Numbered from the stretch's first letter, positions 35,451 through 46,560 are shown. The stretch is DNA of 64,000 nt from Haliotis asinina (GCF_037392515.1 NC_090288.1:10271969-10335968), one strand, 5' to 3'. Notes: generated from the letters alone by a model not told the origin. Numbers and translations: made by a program.

Positions 35451-35627
35451 TGAAATTCTTTGTGTCTGAATATTTAAGGTGAGAAAGAAATTTGATACCT
35501 GAGGTCATTGCTTTTCAGTCAGATAATATATTTCGCATCACAGTGTCAATATAAGACCATATCTAAAAATCCCACATATCTTTACACTGAATAATTGTCA
35601 AATCTCCCTGGCTTTAGTGCACATCGG

Positions 35628-36110
35628 GCTTTATTGTTGGGCTTGTGACGCTATTCCACTACGAAGATTAAACACGCCTGTTGAATTTCTCCTTTGGCAC
35701 TGTGCACTGTGCGATTTAGTATAGTGAATTGTGAAATGTACTGTACCTGTAAATAAGTGTAAAAATGGTACATAAAAAAAACTTATTATGTTATAAAATT
35801 TGATTATTGGAGTAATGATAGGAAGATCGTGTGCTTTAAAAAGTGATCATGTCACCACATAGCGATCTGCGGTTCTGTCCTGTGCCAGGGATGTTTGGAT
35901 GATGTCACTGTTTTGCACAAATACTCTATATTCAAATTCCGTTTTGCATTCAGGCAGTGCTTATCAATAGTTTCGACATTAAGACGAGAAGACTGCTCAG
36001 AATCAAAGACATAAAATGTGCAACAAATAAAAACAGCCTTTCCACTATATCTTCTTCTGTTGTGTATTGTACTGAACTGATCTGAGCAAATATTTAGAGT
36101 CACATCGGCC
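35628..36110 (+). repeat. copy of IgGFc 3' flank, unit B
   Basis: Starts GGGCTTTATTGTTGGGCTTG and AAGATTAAACACGCC, matching the sequence after the stop codon of the 44867 copy (44930 onward), and ends with the block shared with 30195-30460. Confidence 0.85.
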
Positions 36111-37659
36111 ACATCATGACGAGAACAATTTGATTTACACAGGGAGCCTATGTAGAGAGGGAGAAGAAGCTGCCCAAAAAGCCCCTGAACGTATGTCTCG
36201 GGTCGTTACGTAACCAGTGTAGCCCGGTTTATTTTCAACAGCCGATTAAGTTCTCCGTGTGCCGTAACAACTGAAATCCTACACGTAGAAGATAAGTGAA
36301 CCATTTTGTCACTTCAATTTAAGTCATATTTTTGGTATTAGTGTCCGTATTAGGACAGCAGATTTGTAGTTAAGTTTCAAGTCGGTATGTTATAGCTCAC
36401 TGGCTTCTAGTCTCGATTCATCGCGAAGATAGACTAAATTGTGCCGATAAAAACTTCTTTCGCACATTCCTTTAATTTTTAGAAGGAAAACATACCTTTA
36501 CCTGAAAGGTATTTGCAAGTAATAGTGATAGGTTTATGGCTTAAAAAATTGTTAGGGTGTAATTAAGGTGTGTGAAAAATATGACATTTCGCCGACCTGT
36601 TTAAATGATATCCACCATTAAAATGATATACGTCGTTGTTTTATTATTCCTAGTTACTTCCTCAAAAACATTTTCGCATACACTTTTAATTCATATGAGG
36701 GGAATATACTATCCGGTGAAATGTGTTTCCAAGTAATAGTGATAGTTTCATAATCTAAAACAAAATGTTAGGGTGTATTTGGGGTGTGTGAAAAATATGA
36801 CATATTTTCTGATCTGATCTGATCTGATATGATTCGCCATTGATGCTTGTGATGTTTGAGGGTAATAGTTTCATAACTTCTTTCTTTTTTGTTGATCTTA
36901 TTATTTGACAACACTGGAAAGGTGTTATAGAACGCTTTGTGACAGTTTTACACTTTATTTTTTGAGGGCAATGTGACAGTGTCAGTTAACGTTTTGTTAA
37001 TGTCCATTCCATTCTCCACATGCAATAAGATATCTGAATTAATTATTAATGTAAACAAAAATGTCTCAAAGTAGATTTTTTAAAAGGACAGCTGATGTTA
37101 ACACGTGTTCTCGCGATACTTTTGCGTTCTTTAACATGTTTTGGGAGGGAAAGCGGCGGTGTATCATTTCTTCTTTCATTCATTCACATATGTACTTCTT
37201 TCTTTATTCTTTTAATTTCTTTCTTTCATTCATTCACATAAGTCTTGTTATTAATTCTCACTATAATTCATTTATTCATCCATTGTAAAATTCCGACTCA
37301 TACAATGAACTGGCTGAAGTTTCGTTAAACACAGCTGAAGTTGCGCTGGGAAAGAGCCAACTTACTGTGTGCGTTGGAGCATGACGAGACACGTTAATTA
37401 GTACAGATGGTAAAGAAAGCAAGCGAGTGACGTATCCCTGTTGTAGATTATCCCTGATTTACATAAATATCAAAATGAATAAATTAAGAATGTGAAAAAC
37501 TGTCATCTAAGGACAGTGAAATACTAGACTGTCACAGTTATGAATTTCAAACTAGTACGCTATCATAAAAATATATCACAGGAGGCAACAGTACAACGCT
37601 AAATCACCACCATCTACGCGTTGATCAGTACACCAAATTTAGAGACCATGCCATGAACA
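36111..37659. other. intergenic within the duplication cluster
   Basis: 36570-36830 holds a repeated block GTGTGTGAAAAATATGACAT (near 36568 and 36785) with surrounding similarity, a local duplication of about 215 bp spacing. Part of 37490-37560 resembles the distal flank (ACAGTGAAATACTAGA). No gene recognised. Confidence 0.45.
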
Positions 37660-38330
37660 GAGAATGAACAGAGAATGACATGACGTGATTAATGGAGTGG
37701 TAACAATTGAATTTGATCTGAAGAAAAGCCATGTTATCCTAACGTACAATAGATTATGTTGCCACACTGGCCTGAACATGCAGTTGAAGAGTTTGACGAT
37801 GTATATGTACTGAGATCAGTGCATTGATGACTCCTCTCCACATCCTCTCTTTTCAGAAATATAGCTATTGAGCTCTCATCTAGAAATCCACACACTGCAA
37901 TCAGATACAGAAACATCTTTTGATCATGAAGTAGTTTTGATGTAGCCCTGGAGAAAGCCATTATCCATGATCTTATAGAAGCACAATCGTTCGATTGCTT
38001 GGGACAGTAATTTTAGTAACTATATTTTTACATTATATATTGATTTTTAATTCCACGTAATGTGGTTCAAAATTGTTCAGAGACAAATGCATGACAATCC
38101 TCCAGGGTTAATGATGGCAGCTAAATTTAACCAGTTTTCATTGTAACAATCGTTTGAGACTATGTCTATGTTACGTGTACATGTCTATGTGTGTTTCGGT
38201 TGGTGACAAAACGACTAATTCCTCTTAAATAGCTTGTACATAACACATGGCATTTTTACGTCTTGTGACATGTAATGTAATATTAAGATATGTTTTGTTT
38301 CTAAAAATCGCATCAACTTGAATGTCACTC
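37660..38330 (-). repeat. duplicated segment X, copy 2
   Basis: Inverted partner of 23340-24000. The open frame at 37734-37961 keeps VCGFLDESSIAIFLKRE and a Cys/Ser/Thr-rich end (SSNSSTACSGQCG). Conservation of this peptide in two inverted copies could mean it was once an exon. Confidence 0.85.
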
Positions 38331-38359
38331 GGCCGAATGTGTCTAAAAGGTGTTGTACT

Positions 38360-38712
38360 GTTGTGAGCAAATTTATCTCTGTAAGAGGATGAAAGGTTTT
38401 TTCATATCTTTAGCACTACCATGTATTTTCAAATTTGGAAATGTTCTACTGCTATAGGAATTTTGGTAACACTGAACATTGCTTCACAAATTAGAAGCCT
38501 TAAGTTCTGGTTAAATATTTTACACATGGATGGACAAGATCTACCGAAAGTAACCCATAATATGCTCTTACACTTAAACAAAGCAGGTAAGGTAACATGG
38601 GCGCGATACATTCGAAAACTTTCATTCTCATATGGTTAAGGTATTGTATCCTTGCTCCAGACAATTGGCAATGTTCGTACATATTAAGAGAATTCAGGGA
38701 ACGCTCCATAAA
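38360..38712 (+). mobile_element. LINE ORF2 C-terminal relic, plus strand
   Basis: A frame at 38421-38639 reads KFWLNILHMDGQDLPK, LLHLNKAGKVTWARYI and LSFSYG. A continuation in the frame of SYG after its stop reads GIVSLLQTIGNVRTY. These are the C-terminal repeats of a mollusc non-LTR retrotransposon ORF2. It carries stops. It is cut on its right by the tail of the next LINE. Confidence 0.75.
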
Positions 38713-39335
38713 GGCAGGCAGGCAGGCAGGCAGGCAAACAGACAAGTTTATTCAGTTAAAGGCCACAGGCCCATCATACCGTCATTTGCATATGGTGTTG
38801 GATTCAGTGCACATGCTGTTTATGAGGAGCATTTCTAGTGCGCTGAAGTACATAGTACAGAAACATACTAACATCTTTTAAAACATAGTCATTACTTGTT
38901 TTCATAACATTAATAAAATTAGCATTTGGATCAAAATCAGTCAAATATTTCTGAATATATCGTAATCTTAAATCCGAAAAGCGTTCACACTTCAGGAGTA
39001 CATGAAATTCATCTTCAAAAACATTTGTCATTCATTTTACAAAATAAACATAATCTTGCATGTACGAGTGTCTTGAATTGGGAGTAATAAAAACATTTAT
39101 TAGAGTTTTTGACTGAAGTGAACCAACATTGTTTAAGATTATCTGAAAGTCTCTGGTTAAACAAGAATATGAAGTAATCAACACTGCCAACATAATGACT
39201 GATCCATGCATAGCCAAAGCCATACTTAAATAAAATATGACTGACACAAGTTGTCCAAGTATTTCGGCCAACATCATCTAAGGACATGAGCATGATATAA
39301 CAATGTTTTGGCAGTATATTATAAGGCATATGTAA
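38713..39335 (-). mobile_element. 5'-truncated LINE with 3' end and (CCTG)n tail
   Basis: The minus strand from 39329 reads PYNILPKHCYIMLMSLDDVG and LFKYGFGYAWISHYVG. After one frameshift near 39015-39030 it reads FEDEFHVLLKCERFSDLR and NVMKTSNDYVLKD, ending at 38804. This is the ORF2 C-terminus of the same LINE type as the plus-strand relic beside it. A short 3' UTR (GGGCCTGTGGCCTTTAACTG, AATAAACTTGTCTG) ends in a CCTG microsatellite at 38713-38738, which is the element's own tail. The 5' end is truncated near 39335. Confidence 0.85.
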
Positions 39336-39654
39336 TAAGCGACACCAGTATAAGTTTTATAGCAGAAGAAACGAGTTGGAGATTCTATTTGTCATCAAAA
39401 GTTCACTCTTCATTAGTTTTCAGTGCACCGATTGCAGTGTACCGATGTCATCAAGTTCATGACGTCATAGCACTGTCAGAACGACATCACCTTGGAGATC
39501 TCACAAGTGACAACCCCAGTGGAACGCAATTTATAAAAACGATAAATATAATAAGTTCAATGATACATCTGAGATGACCTTGAAACATTGATCAAAATAT
39601 ACAATTACTTGATGTCCGTTCGACACAGGCATCAGTTGATTTATTTTTCCAGAA

Positions 39655-40300
39655 CATCAAACGAACATGCAACGTTCGCCTGTAGATTTTAACAATACTG
39701 AAGTACTCAGTCGGCATATGCCTGATGCAGACAAGATGCCAGTGTTCGAGAAAATGTGAAAGAATCGAGCACAATCAGTCGGCATAAGCCTGATGCAGAC
39801 AAGATGCCAGTGTTCGAGAAAATGTGAAAGAATCGAGCACAAACAAGTCATCAGCGTGTCATACACAAGTTACAGATATCAGTGTTCAGACTGGAACATG
39901 AACCATTAGAATTCACTTTTGTACCGATAAGGATTAGTAAATGGTGTGAAGAAAAACGAGTTGAGAGTTATTGTCACATTGGCATAATGTTTAAGCCATA
40001 TCGTGACTCAATCAGGTAACAAATTTATAATAAATAAAGCTGAATTACAAATCCCTGTCATGTGGAGGACAATAAAACAACAAATAGAAGATCACACATA
40101 TGGATATAATACTACTACGAAAATCTAAAACATGTTTTAAACTATATAAATACAGACAATACGTTGCCAACGATTGAAGGTAGACCACAATACTTGGGAC
40201 CATGGGGACTTCCCGTACATTGATGTGGGGCTTTTGGTGAAGGACATTTCCACACATACAAACCGCAGGTGCTGTCAGAATACCTTATATATTCATACGG
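39655..40300 (+). repeat. distal 5' flank copy, unit D
   Basis: Matches 46055-46440 (ACGAACATGCAACGTTCG, GATGCAGACAAGAT, GAACATGAACCATTAGAATT) and 33655-34070 (AGAAGATCACACATA, GTAGACCACAATACTTGGGA). It includes a two-copy direct repeat of 68-69 bp at 39708-39843. Confidence 0.75.
39708..39843 (+). repeat. two-copy tandem repeat, ~68 bp
   Basis: The block CAGTCGGCATATGCCTGATG ... GAATCGAGCACAA occurs twice in a row with about two differences, so it is a young duplication. Confidence 0.95.
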
Positions 40301-40424
40301 CGGAATGCTTGTATGTGCATACTTGTCTCCCGACGCTACGGAATTGGTCAAATCAGTGTAACAAGAACAAGTTCTGCTTCAAATAATTGTAATATGTGTT
40401 ATTCCTCTATGTTCTTTAGAGGTT

Positions 40425-40615
40425 CAAATAGTAATATAGCTTACATATGTACGATTTGTGTGGCGGAAGATGCAGTTGCAATGACGCTGACATCATCATG
40501 GTGTCGCACAAAAATGAGGTCTGATGATCAAGGCCGATCTTATCTAAATCACTAAAGTGCAAGTAAAGGCGTCCATTCCTCTTCCAAAAGCTACACGTTA
40601 TTTTGCATATCAACA
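40425..40615 (+). repeat. promoter-proximal flank copy, unit D
   Basis: Counterpart of 34841-35100. It is separated from the promoter relic at 41030 by a SINE insertion. Confidence 0.75.
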
Positions 40616-40647
40616 TTTACCACAAAACTAACCCATATCCCATATAT

Positions 40648-40780
40648 GAGTGAGTGAGTTTGGTTTTACGCCTCTGTTAGCAATATTACAGCGATATCAC
40701 GGCAGGGCTTCACACATTGAATCATCGGGGAATAGACTCCTCGTCTTCGGCGCGACAAGAGAACGCTTTAACTGCTTGGT
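40648..40780 (-). mobile_element. SINE-B with target-site duplication
   Basis: GAGTGAGTGAG tail, ACGCCTCTGTTAGCAATATT body and a degenerate tRNA-like head (GTCTTCGGCGCGACAAG, AACGCTTTAACTGCTTGG). Flanked by perfect 12-bp direct repeats TATCCCATATAT (40636-40647 and 40781-40792). Confidence 0.93.
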
Positions 40781-41029
40781 TATCCCATATATAATTAGGA
40801 CTGCATCATGTTAACTATTTCCCATTTGGCTCAAAAGAGGACGGATGAAACATAACAAAGCTCAATGAAACGCTGATCATGTTCAAAACATCAGCCGAAA
40901 TCTGTGTTTTGGGGTTTTTTTTGCAGATATAAACAGAGAAACAGCCAGGCGTGCGAGAGAGGACGGAACCGGCACAACACGGGTAAAGAAATCAATAACT
41001 TTGTCGGCACTTGTGCACGTGGACCCCGT

Positions 41030-41210
41030 ACAATTGGCTGCCCCTTTTCACAATGCGTCAATATGCTAAGTGTATTGACAATATGAACATGGCGATGTTA
41101 TTTTCTTCTCGATATGGATTTAGCGATTTTTAGTGATGCCTTCGTATCATTTTCAAGCCTGATATGTTTCACGGAATCTATTTTGGTGGATAACTCTCCT
41201 TAAAGGCCCC
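41030..41210 (+). pseudogene. IgGFc promoter and intron-1 relic lacking exon 1
   Basis: 41048-41085 matches the promoter of the intact gene (CAATGCGTCAATATGCTAA, GTATTGACAATATGAAC). The sequence then jumps to intron-1 sequence (GATGCCTTCGTATCATTTTC, GTGGATAACTCTCCTTA). About 115 bp spanning the signal-peptide exon are absent. The exons at 42897-44867 therefore lack their own first exon. Confidence 0.75.
41057..41079. promoter_or_regulatory. palindromic motif, second copy
   Basis: GTCAATA-N9-TATTGAC, identical arms and spacer length to 17053-17075. Confidence 0.45.
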
Positions 41211-41329
41211 TTAACACTTATCAGGAACTGACGGGAATCAAGGAGTATCAATGTTAAAATAAACAATTTTTTCAAGTTTTATAAGAATGCGACTCCCGAA
41301 TGCTATCAGCCGTTTCAGTGACAGATGGA

Positions 41330-41530
41330 AAGGTTTTGTGCGATTCGGTGGCGTTCATTAGGACATACGAAGAGCATTCGGGACGTTCTGACCGTATTCC
41401 AGGTGTATTCGAGGTACATTCGAGTTCTGTTCAATCGCAATATTCCGATACATTGGAAGCATATTCCACGTGACGTCCAGCAGTAATCGAGATACATTCC
41501 AAGTCATTCGAGGCGTTTTCGAGACATTCT
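41330..41530 (+). repeat. degenerate short-period repeat (ATTC/GAGG-rich)
   Basis: Words such as GTATTCCAGGT, GTATTCGAGGT, ACATTCGAGT, ACATTCCAAGT and CATTCGAGG recur every 10-16 bp. It looks like an old minisatellite inside the intron-1 relic. Confidence 0.6.
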
Positions 41531-41640
41531 CCTTTGGAAGTGGCTTGTGTTTTTGATGCTTCAAAATGGAAAATGATGCTTTAAAACTTCTCTGCAGTAG
41601 GCCCGTATACGGACGGAGAGGAATTCCTGCCAACAAACCT

Positions 41641-41752
41641 GGCTAGCTGTTCTCGAAACGTTCGTAGCCCTGCGTAAGTCCATTCCTATCACATGGGTTA
41701 CGATCAAAATTAAGAATCCTTTTGGCTACGAACTGTTCGAGAATAAGGGCCC
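41641..41752. mobile_element. MITE-like hairpin element
   Basis: Near-perfect 20-bp inverted repeats (TTCTCGAAACGTTCGTAGCC at 41650-41669 and its complement with two changes at 41724-41743) bound a core of about 54 bp. Size and structure fit a non-autonomous DNA transposon. Similar TTCTCGAAACGTTCGTA ends occur on DNA elements of many marine invertebrates (from memory). Confidence 0.6.
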
Positions 41753-42059
41753 TGATATTTCCCTTTTGAAGCAGCCAGTGAATTTGTTTGCATCGTTGAA
41801 TTTGTGTTCCATTTGACAGCTGCGTGATTGGCAAGAGTCAGGAAAAGCATGCTGTGTATGGGCAAATCGCCTTTGAAGTGTTTCATTTGCATCCTAAGTA
41901 CAGTGTCATCAGAGGCCCCATTGTTCTCTGCGCAACTGGTTTGGAACCTCCTGATCTGCGCCAAGAGATTGCCTCGGTTTTCCACCGGGAGTACATCCCT
42001 TCTGATACCCTGGGTTATACAGAAGGCTGCAGTTTTGGGAGGTTTACATATTATCTAGA

Positions 42060-42380
42060 AAGTTTTGGTAGGTTCGACCTGGCACCGTTTCCTAAGAGAA
42101 GTCCCAATCGCTGTCTGGTTTGCGTTTAGAGGGGCAAGGGCGCTGAGCTGATGAAAGACTTACCAGCCTGACTGTGCCATTATCACCCGAATCCTCTCTA
42201 CTGTATGCGGTCTTTTATTTGTAAGGCATAATAAGAATCTACATATTCTCCCGAACGTTCTTGGTTGGTTCGACTAGGCCTGGGAAATGTCCCATTTGCT
42301 GTTGTGGGCCTGAGCTGATTATGTGCCTTACCAGCCTGACTATGCTAAGATCAACCGAACCCTCTCTGACGCATTTTCAT
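42060..42380 (+). repeat. two-copy tandem duplication, ~190 bp
   Basis: GGTTCGAC, GTCCCAATCGCTG / GTCCCATTTGCTG, TGAGCTGAT and CTTACCAGCCTGACT occur in the same order in both halves, followed by ACCGAACCCTCTCT-type sequence. The copies are well diverged. Confidence 0.7.
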
Positions 42381-42896
42381 CTTAATCTGTTAAAACAAAA
42401 CAGGCTATACATTGCCAACAACTGAACGTAGATCACCACATTAGGGACCATGGGGACAAAGTGCCTTTGCTTCCTGCACGAACCCTGCCTAAGGTTTACA
42501 CAATCCCTTCAGATGTTCGCAAGTTTTGACAATCTAGCCATAAATTAAAAATTACACAGATACTGTGGTTACATGAGTTGCAAGTATAAATTTAGCTTGA
42601 ACGTTTTGGGACTTACATACCCTCTCAGTATTACAGTCATTTTACGGTACTTTAACTACCTTGAGAACAAGGTCCTAGTATGAAGGATCCTGGAGAATGT
42701 TTTACTCTGTGGTTGAACTCTCAGTCTAAATTAGTCAAATGAATCAGCCGAACGAATCAAATGAATCTATTTAAGTTTTTAAGGGCTTTGAATATATTTA
42801 ATTGAAAAAAAATGTTTGAATTACATTCAATATTTATTTGTGAAAGTTGTACCGATTGAATCTCGTTTCTACATAAAATACCTTTTTATTTCGTAG

Positions 42897-44867
42897 CAAA
42901 TGGAAACAGCAGCAGCGGAAAGGAATTCCTGGTTACCTTTCTAGAAAACAAATTAGAGGTCAACAAGCCAAAACAACAATGTATCATCGTTACGACCGTT
43001 CTGAGCGTAGCGTCTGTGCAAGTCACCAGTCTATCTCAGAGCATCAACTTTACAGAAATTGTGAACACCACTAGCGCTGAAGGCGGATACATTTGTCTAG
43101 AGGAAGGCATCCAGTTGTCAGGGAGTGGGATAATGGATAAAGTCGTACGTATCATTTCTAATAATGACGTTAATGTTCTTGCTGTGGATTTTGGAGAAGA
43201 TTCAATGGATGTATATCTCGCACTACCCGTTGAGGAATTCGGATACAGTTTCTATGTGGTGACATACCAGAGTAAAGATGATAAGACACAATTCTCAGTG
43301 ACGTCCTCATCCGCCGATACTTCAGTAACCATAGAGTTCCCACCTGGTTTGACTACATTACAGTATAATGGTATCACCATTCTGAATCCACGCGTGATAA
43401 ATGTAACCCTACAGAAGCATGAAGTTATTCAGATGCAAAACGACAAGGACCTGACGGGAACGTATGTGTCCTCAACCAAACCAGTTGCTGTAATAGCAGG
43501 AGCACTGAAATCCTCTTTGGACACTACAAAAACAAAAGATCACCTTGCGCAACAGATGACCCCAGTTACTACATGGGGGAAACATTTTGTGTCCGTTCTC
43601 TCCCCAGAAAAAACCAACACATCCAAGGACCTGTATCGCATTCTTGCAAGCACCCCAAACACAACTGTACATGTGGGTGGTTCAATTTACCGCCTTGAAA
43701 AAGAAGGGGACTGGTTGGAAACAAGGGTCTCTGCCACAGATCCTGTTGAGGTCATGTCGAATGAAGCAATATTGGTTGTAAAGTTTGTGACAGTTACAAA
43801 AGCCTTTGGTCCTTGTATGATGATTGTTCATCCCAACACCCAGTGGCAATATCAATACAGCTTCCGGTTTCCTTCCAAAAAGACTTCTGCGTATGTAATT
43901 GTCGTCATTGATTCGTCCTTCAAATCAACTTTAATGCTAACAACCCCTAGATATACAGAACTGGGTCAGTGTCATGCACACGAACCTGACATCTGGATAC
44001 ATTCTTCTTCCCAAAGGCTATTACGTCATACAAAGTGTCAGGGATGTGTTTGCTGTATACATATTCCAGAAGAGTAAAGGTACAGGTGCCTTCTGTTCAC
44101 CAGCCGGAATGAACCTCAAGCTGATCAATGAGGTAAGGGGCTACTGATATAATTACTGTCTATATTAATTGCTTAATTTCCCCATTGCCGTAGAAAATAG
44201 TATCAGATCTGAAGAATCCTGACAGTACTTTCGCATTGAAAGGTAGCCAATCTGGAAAAAACAACACTGAGTAAACTTCAATATTCTTTCTTTGTAGAAT
44301 TGGATTCACACAAAAGAAAACATTACAAATTGTCATCCAAGCACATCGTCGACACCCACAACAGATGTATCTATAACAAAAACGATCACGACATCTGTGA
44401 GTACTTCCACCAGTGCAACTACTACCACTGCAACCACAACATCGAGAACTCTGCCCACAACTACGAGAGCTGTCCCAACCACAAGCACCTTCACTTCTTT
44501 AACTACGAAAGCAGAAACCACGACCAGCATGGATACAACCCTCTCCGCTTCAGGTGCTGATGAAACAACGGTAGCTGGTAACGTGGACCCGCGACAAAGT
44601 TGTTCATGTCAAGGGGAATCTAACAATACATATCAGAATATGACCCTTGAGGAACTTCAGATAATCATAAAGTATCTGCAAGCAGACCTCCGGATCCTCC
44701 CAAACCAAACGTCCAAAGCGAAGAGGAGAAAGATAAGTGCGCCTGATGACAGGCCTTCGTCAAAGACGTTTGGGGCAACAGGCTGTACTTTTCTCACTTT
44801 GTGTTACGTGGCTATTTTTCTTGTAGACATTCCCCTAATAATGAAGCACCTGAGAAGAGTCACGTAG
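42897..44867 (+). pseudogene. IgGFc-binding-domain gene copy, exons 2 and 3, damaged
   Basis: Exon 2 is 42897-44132 (acceptor TTTCGTAG, donor GTAAGG) and exon 3 is 44298-44867 (acceptor TTTGTAG). They match the intact minus-strand gene at about 96 percent of residues over the first 350 codons of exon 2. Exon 2 is 1236 nt against 1241 nt because of a 5-base deletion near 43940 (after LMLT), which shifts the frame and stops it at 44077. Exon 3 stays open for 189 codons, with the Thr/Ser stalk, CSC motif, LEELQIIIKYLQ, KAKRRK and the hydrophobic end. The local signal-peptide exon is missing (see 41030-41210); the nearest one (35185) has a broken donor. It is probably a pseudogene, though a transcript from exon 3 or an assembly error cannot be excluded. 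Confidence 0.88.
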
Positions 44868-44929
44868 TACTGATAGTTGTATCAATGGGTATTTGATTAT
44901 TTAATTGTTTAATTGAAACGGTTGAAGGC

Positions 44930-45960
44930 TTTATTGTTGGTCTTGTGACACTATTCCATTTACAAGATTAAACACGCCAGCTGAATTAACTATTTAGCTC
45001 TGAGCAGTGTTGTACTAATAAGTAACTGTTATGAATACGCAATGAGATTTTGTATTAATAATTTTCAAACAAAATTTATGTTAAATTTGAATTTGTATAC
45101 AATGGTTAACATCTGAAGGGACAGCGTAAATCTTGGATCCATGCAGGTAGCTAAAGTACTGTAAAACCTCAAAGTCCCATGTATGGTGATCTACCAGCAG
45201 TTGTTGCCAGTCTATAGCCCATTTTTCACTTTCCTGACCTCGTTTAAAGTCATGCTAGTTTTAATTCTTGATACTGCGATATTCTAGTTGGTTTACTGAC
45301 CTTCGTTGACAGTTTGCTTTTCATGATTTACATGCATTATGGTCATTTTGAAACTTGTTTTAGTGAAGATATGGCTGAATATTTCCAATGTGACTGTAAA
45401 AAAACCTAACTCACTTCAATTCTTTACAGTCTGTTATCATTACATCTTAGAAAATATGATTATTGGGTTAATGATCTGAAGATCTTGTACGTTCGTAAGT
45501 GATTGATTGTGAGCACATGCCGATCAATTGATGATGGACTTCATGTGTTTTAAGTGTTTCCCTAGCTTGCCATGGTGATTGCCATTAAACCCCAAGCCCT
45601 TCTTTCGATCCTGTCAGTGTTTTACACAAACAATCTACAGCCAAATTCCGTTTCGCCTTTAAGAAAAACGGGACTTAATGCATGAAAACACAGTATTTAT
45701 CGATATTATCGATATTAAGATGACAACACTGCTTGAAATCAAAGAAGTCACATTTGCAACAAAAAAATCAAATATCCGCTGTGCCTTCTTTTTCTTAGTA
45801 CTCCTCGCAAGCCAAAATCAAAGTAATGTATGTACCAACAAGCGCCTATGCGCCAAGAAAAAGTTGCTAATCAGTATAATGAAAGGTTCAAATGGGCAAA
45901 TCGTTATAGCTTTTAACTGTTATTTCAGTGCCTATATACATCAAAATAAAACATAAATAA
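44930..45960 (+). repeat. IgGFc 3' flank, unit D
   Basis: Best preserved copy of the segment also found at 35628-36110 and 30195-30460. It includes a third SINE-type tail near 45368-45420 and an inverted copy of the short dispersed block TAGATCACCATACATGGGA (minus, 45175-45200). Confidence 0.8.
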
Positions 45961-46049
45961 ATTCTTGAAAGTTTGATCATGCAAACTTTGCTTTGGTAAC
46001 TCGGTAGGATTGACTGCGTGAGTTTTATGTAAGTCACGTCGGAAGTGTT

Positions 46050-46440
46050 TCAGTAAAACGAACATACAACGTTCGTTTGTACATTTTGACAGCGCCATAA
46101 GGTTTGATGCAGACATGATAACAATTCTCGAGAACGTGTGAAAGAAGAAAGAAAAAAACATCAGAGTATCATACACACACATCAAATGTCATTGTTCAGA
46201 ATTGAACATGAAACTATTGGAATTCACTCTGGTACTGAGAAGGCCTGGTAAATGGGATGAATAAAAAATGTTATTTGGATGACGGAATGTTATTTGTATG
46301 TTACCATGGTTACATTGCGGTTATGGGCAGCATAGGTGCAACTGATGTTCATACGACGAGTTAAGAATATGGTCACATTTCAGCCATATATTGACTAAAT
46401 CAAGATTCATTATGAATGAAGTCAAAACAACCCTTGCCAA
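46050..46440 (+). repeat. distal 5' flank copy at the right edge of the cluster
   Basis: Repeats 39655-40020 (ACGAACATACAACGTTCG, GAACATGAAACTATTGGAATT). It implies that another tandem unit once began here, but no gene body follows. Confidence 0.75.
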
Positions 46441-46478
46441 TGAAGGTAACTATAACAACTGGACATTGCGGAAGCCGC

Positions 46479-46560
46479 GGTAGCTGAGCGGTTTAGGCTG
46501 CTGACTTGTGTGATGGCGGCTAGGTGTGGATTCGAATCCCAGGTGGGACTCAGTTCAACG
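46479..46560 (+). other. tRNA-like sequence, probably a SINE head
   Basis: GCGGTAGCTGAGCGGTTTAG carries an A-box-like TAGCTGAGCGG, and GGATTCGAATCCC about 50 bp later is B-box-like. No convincing cloverleaf with matched acceptor stem was found. Confidence 0.4.

Noticed and set aside
41640-42130. Open frames on both strands that might be a DNA-transposon transposase
   Set aside because: No DDE motif or family block could be recognised; only the short hairpin at 41641-41752 is supported.
46479-46560. Candidate tRNA gene
   Set aside because: A- and B-box-like sequences are present but no paired acceptor stem or clear anticodon loop; a SINE head is more likely.
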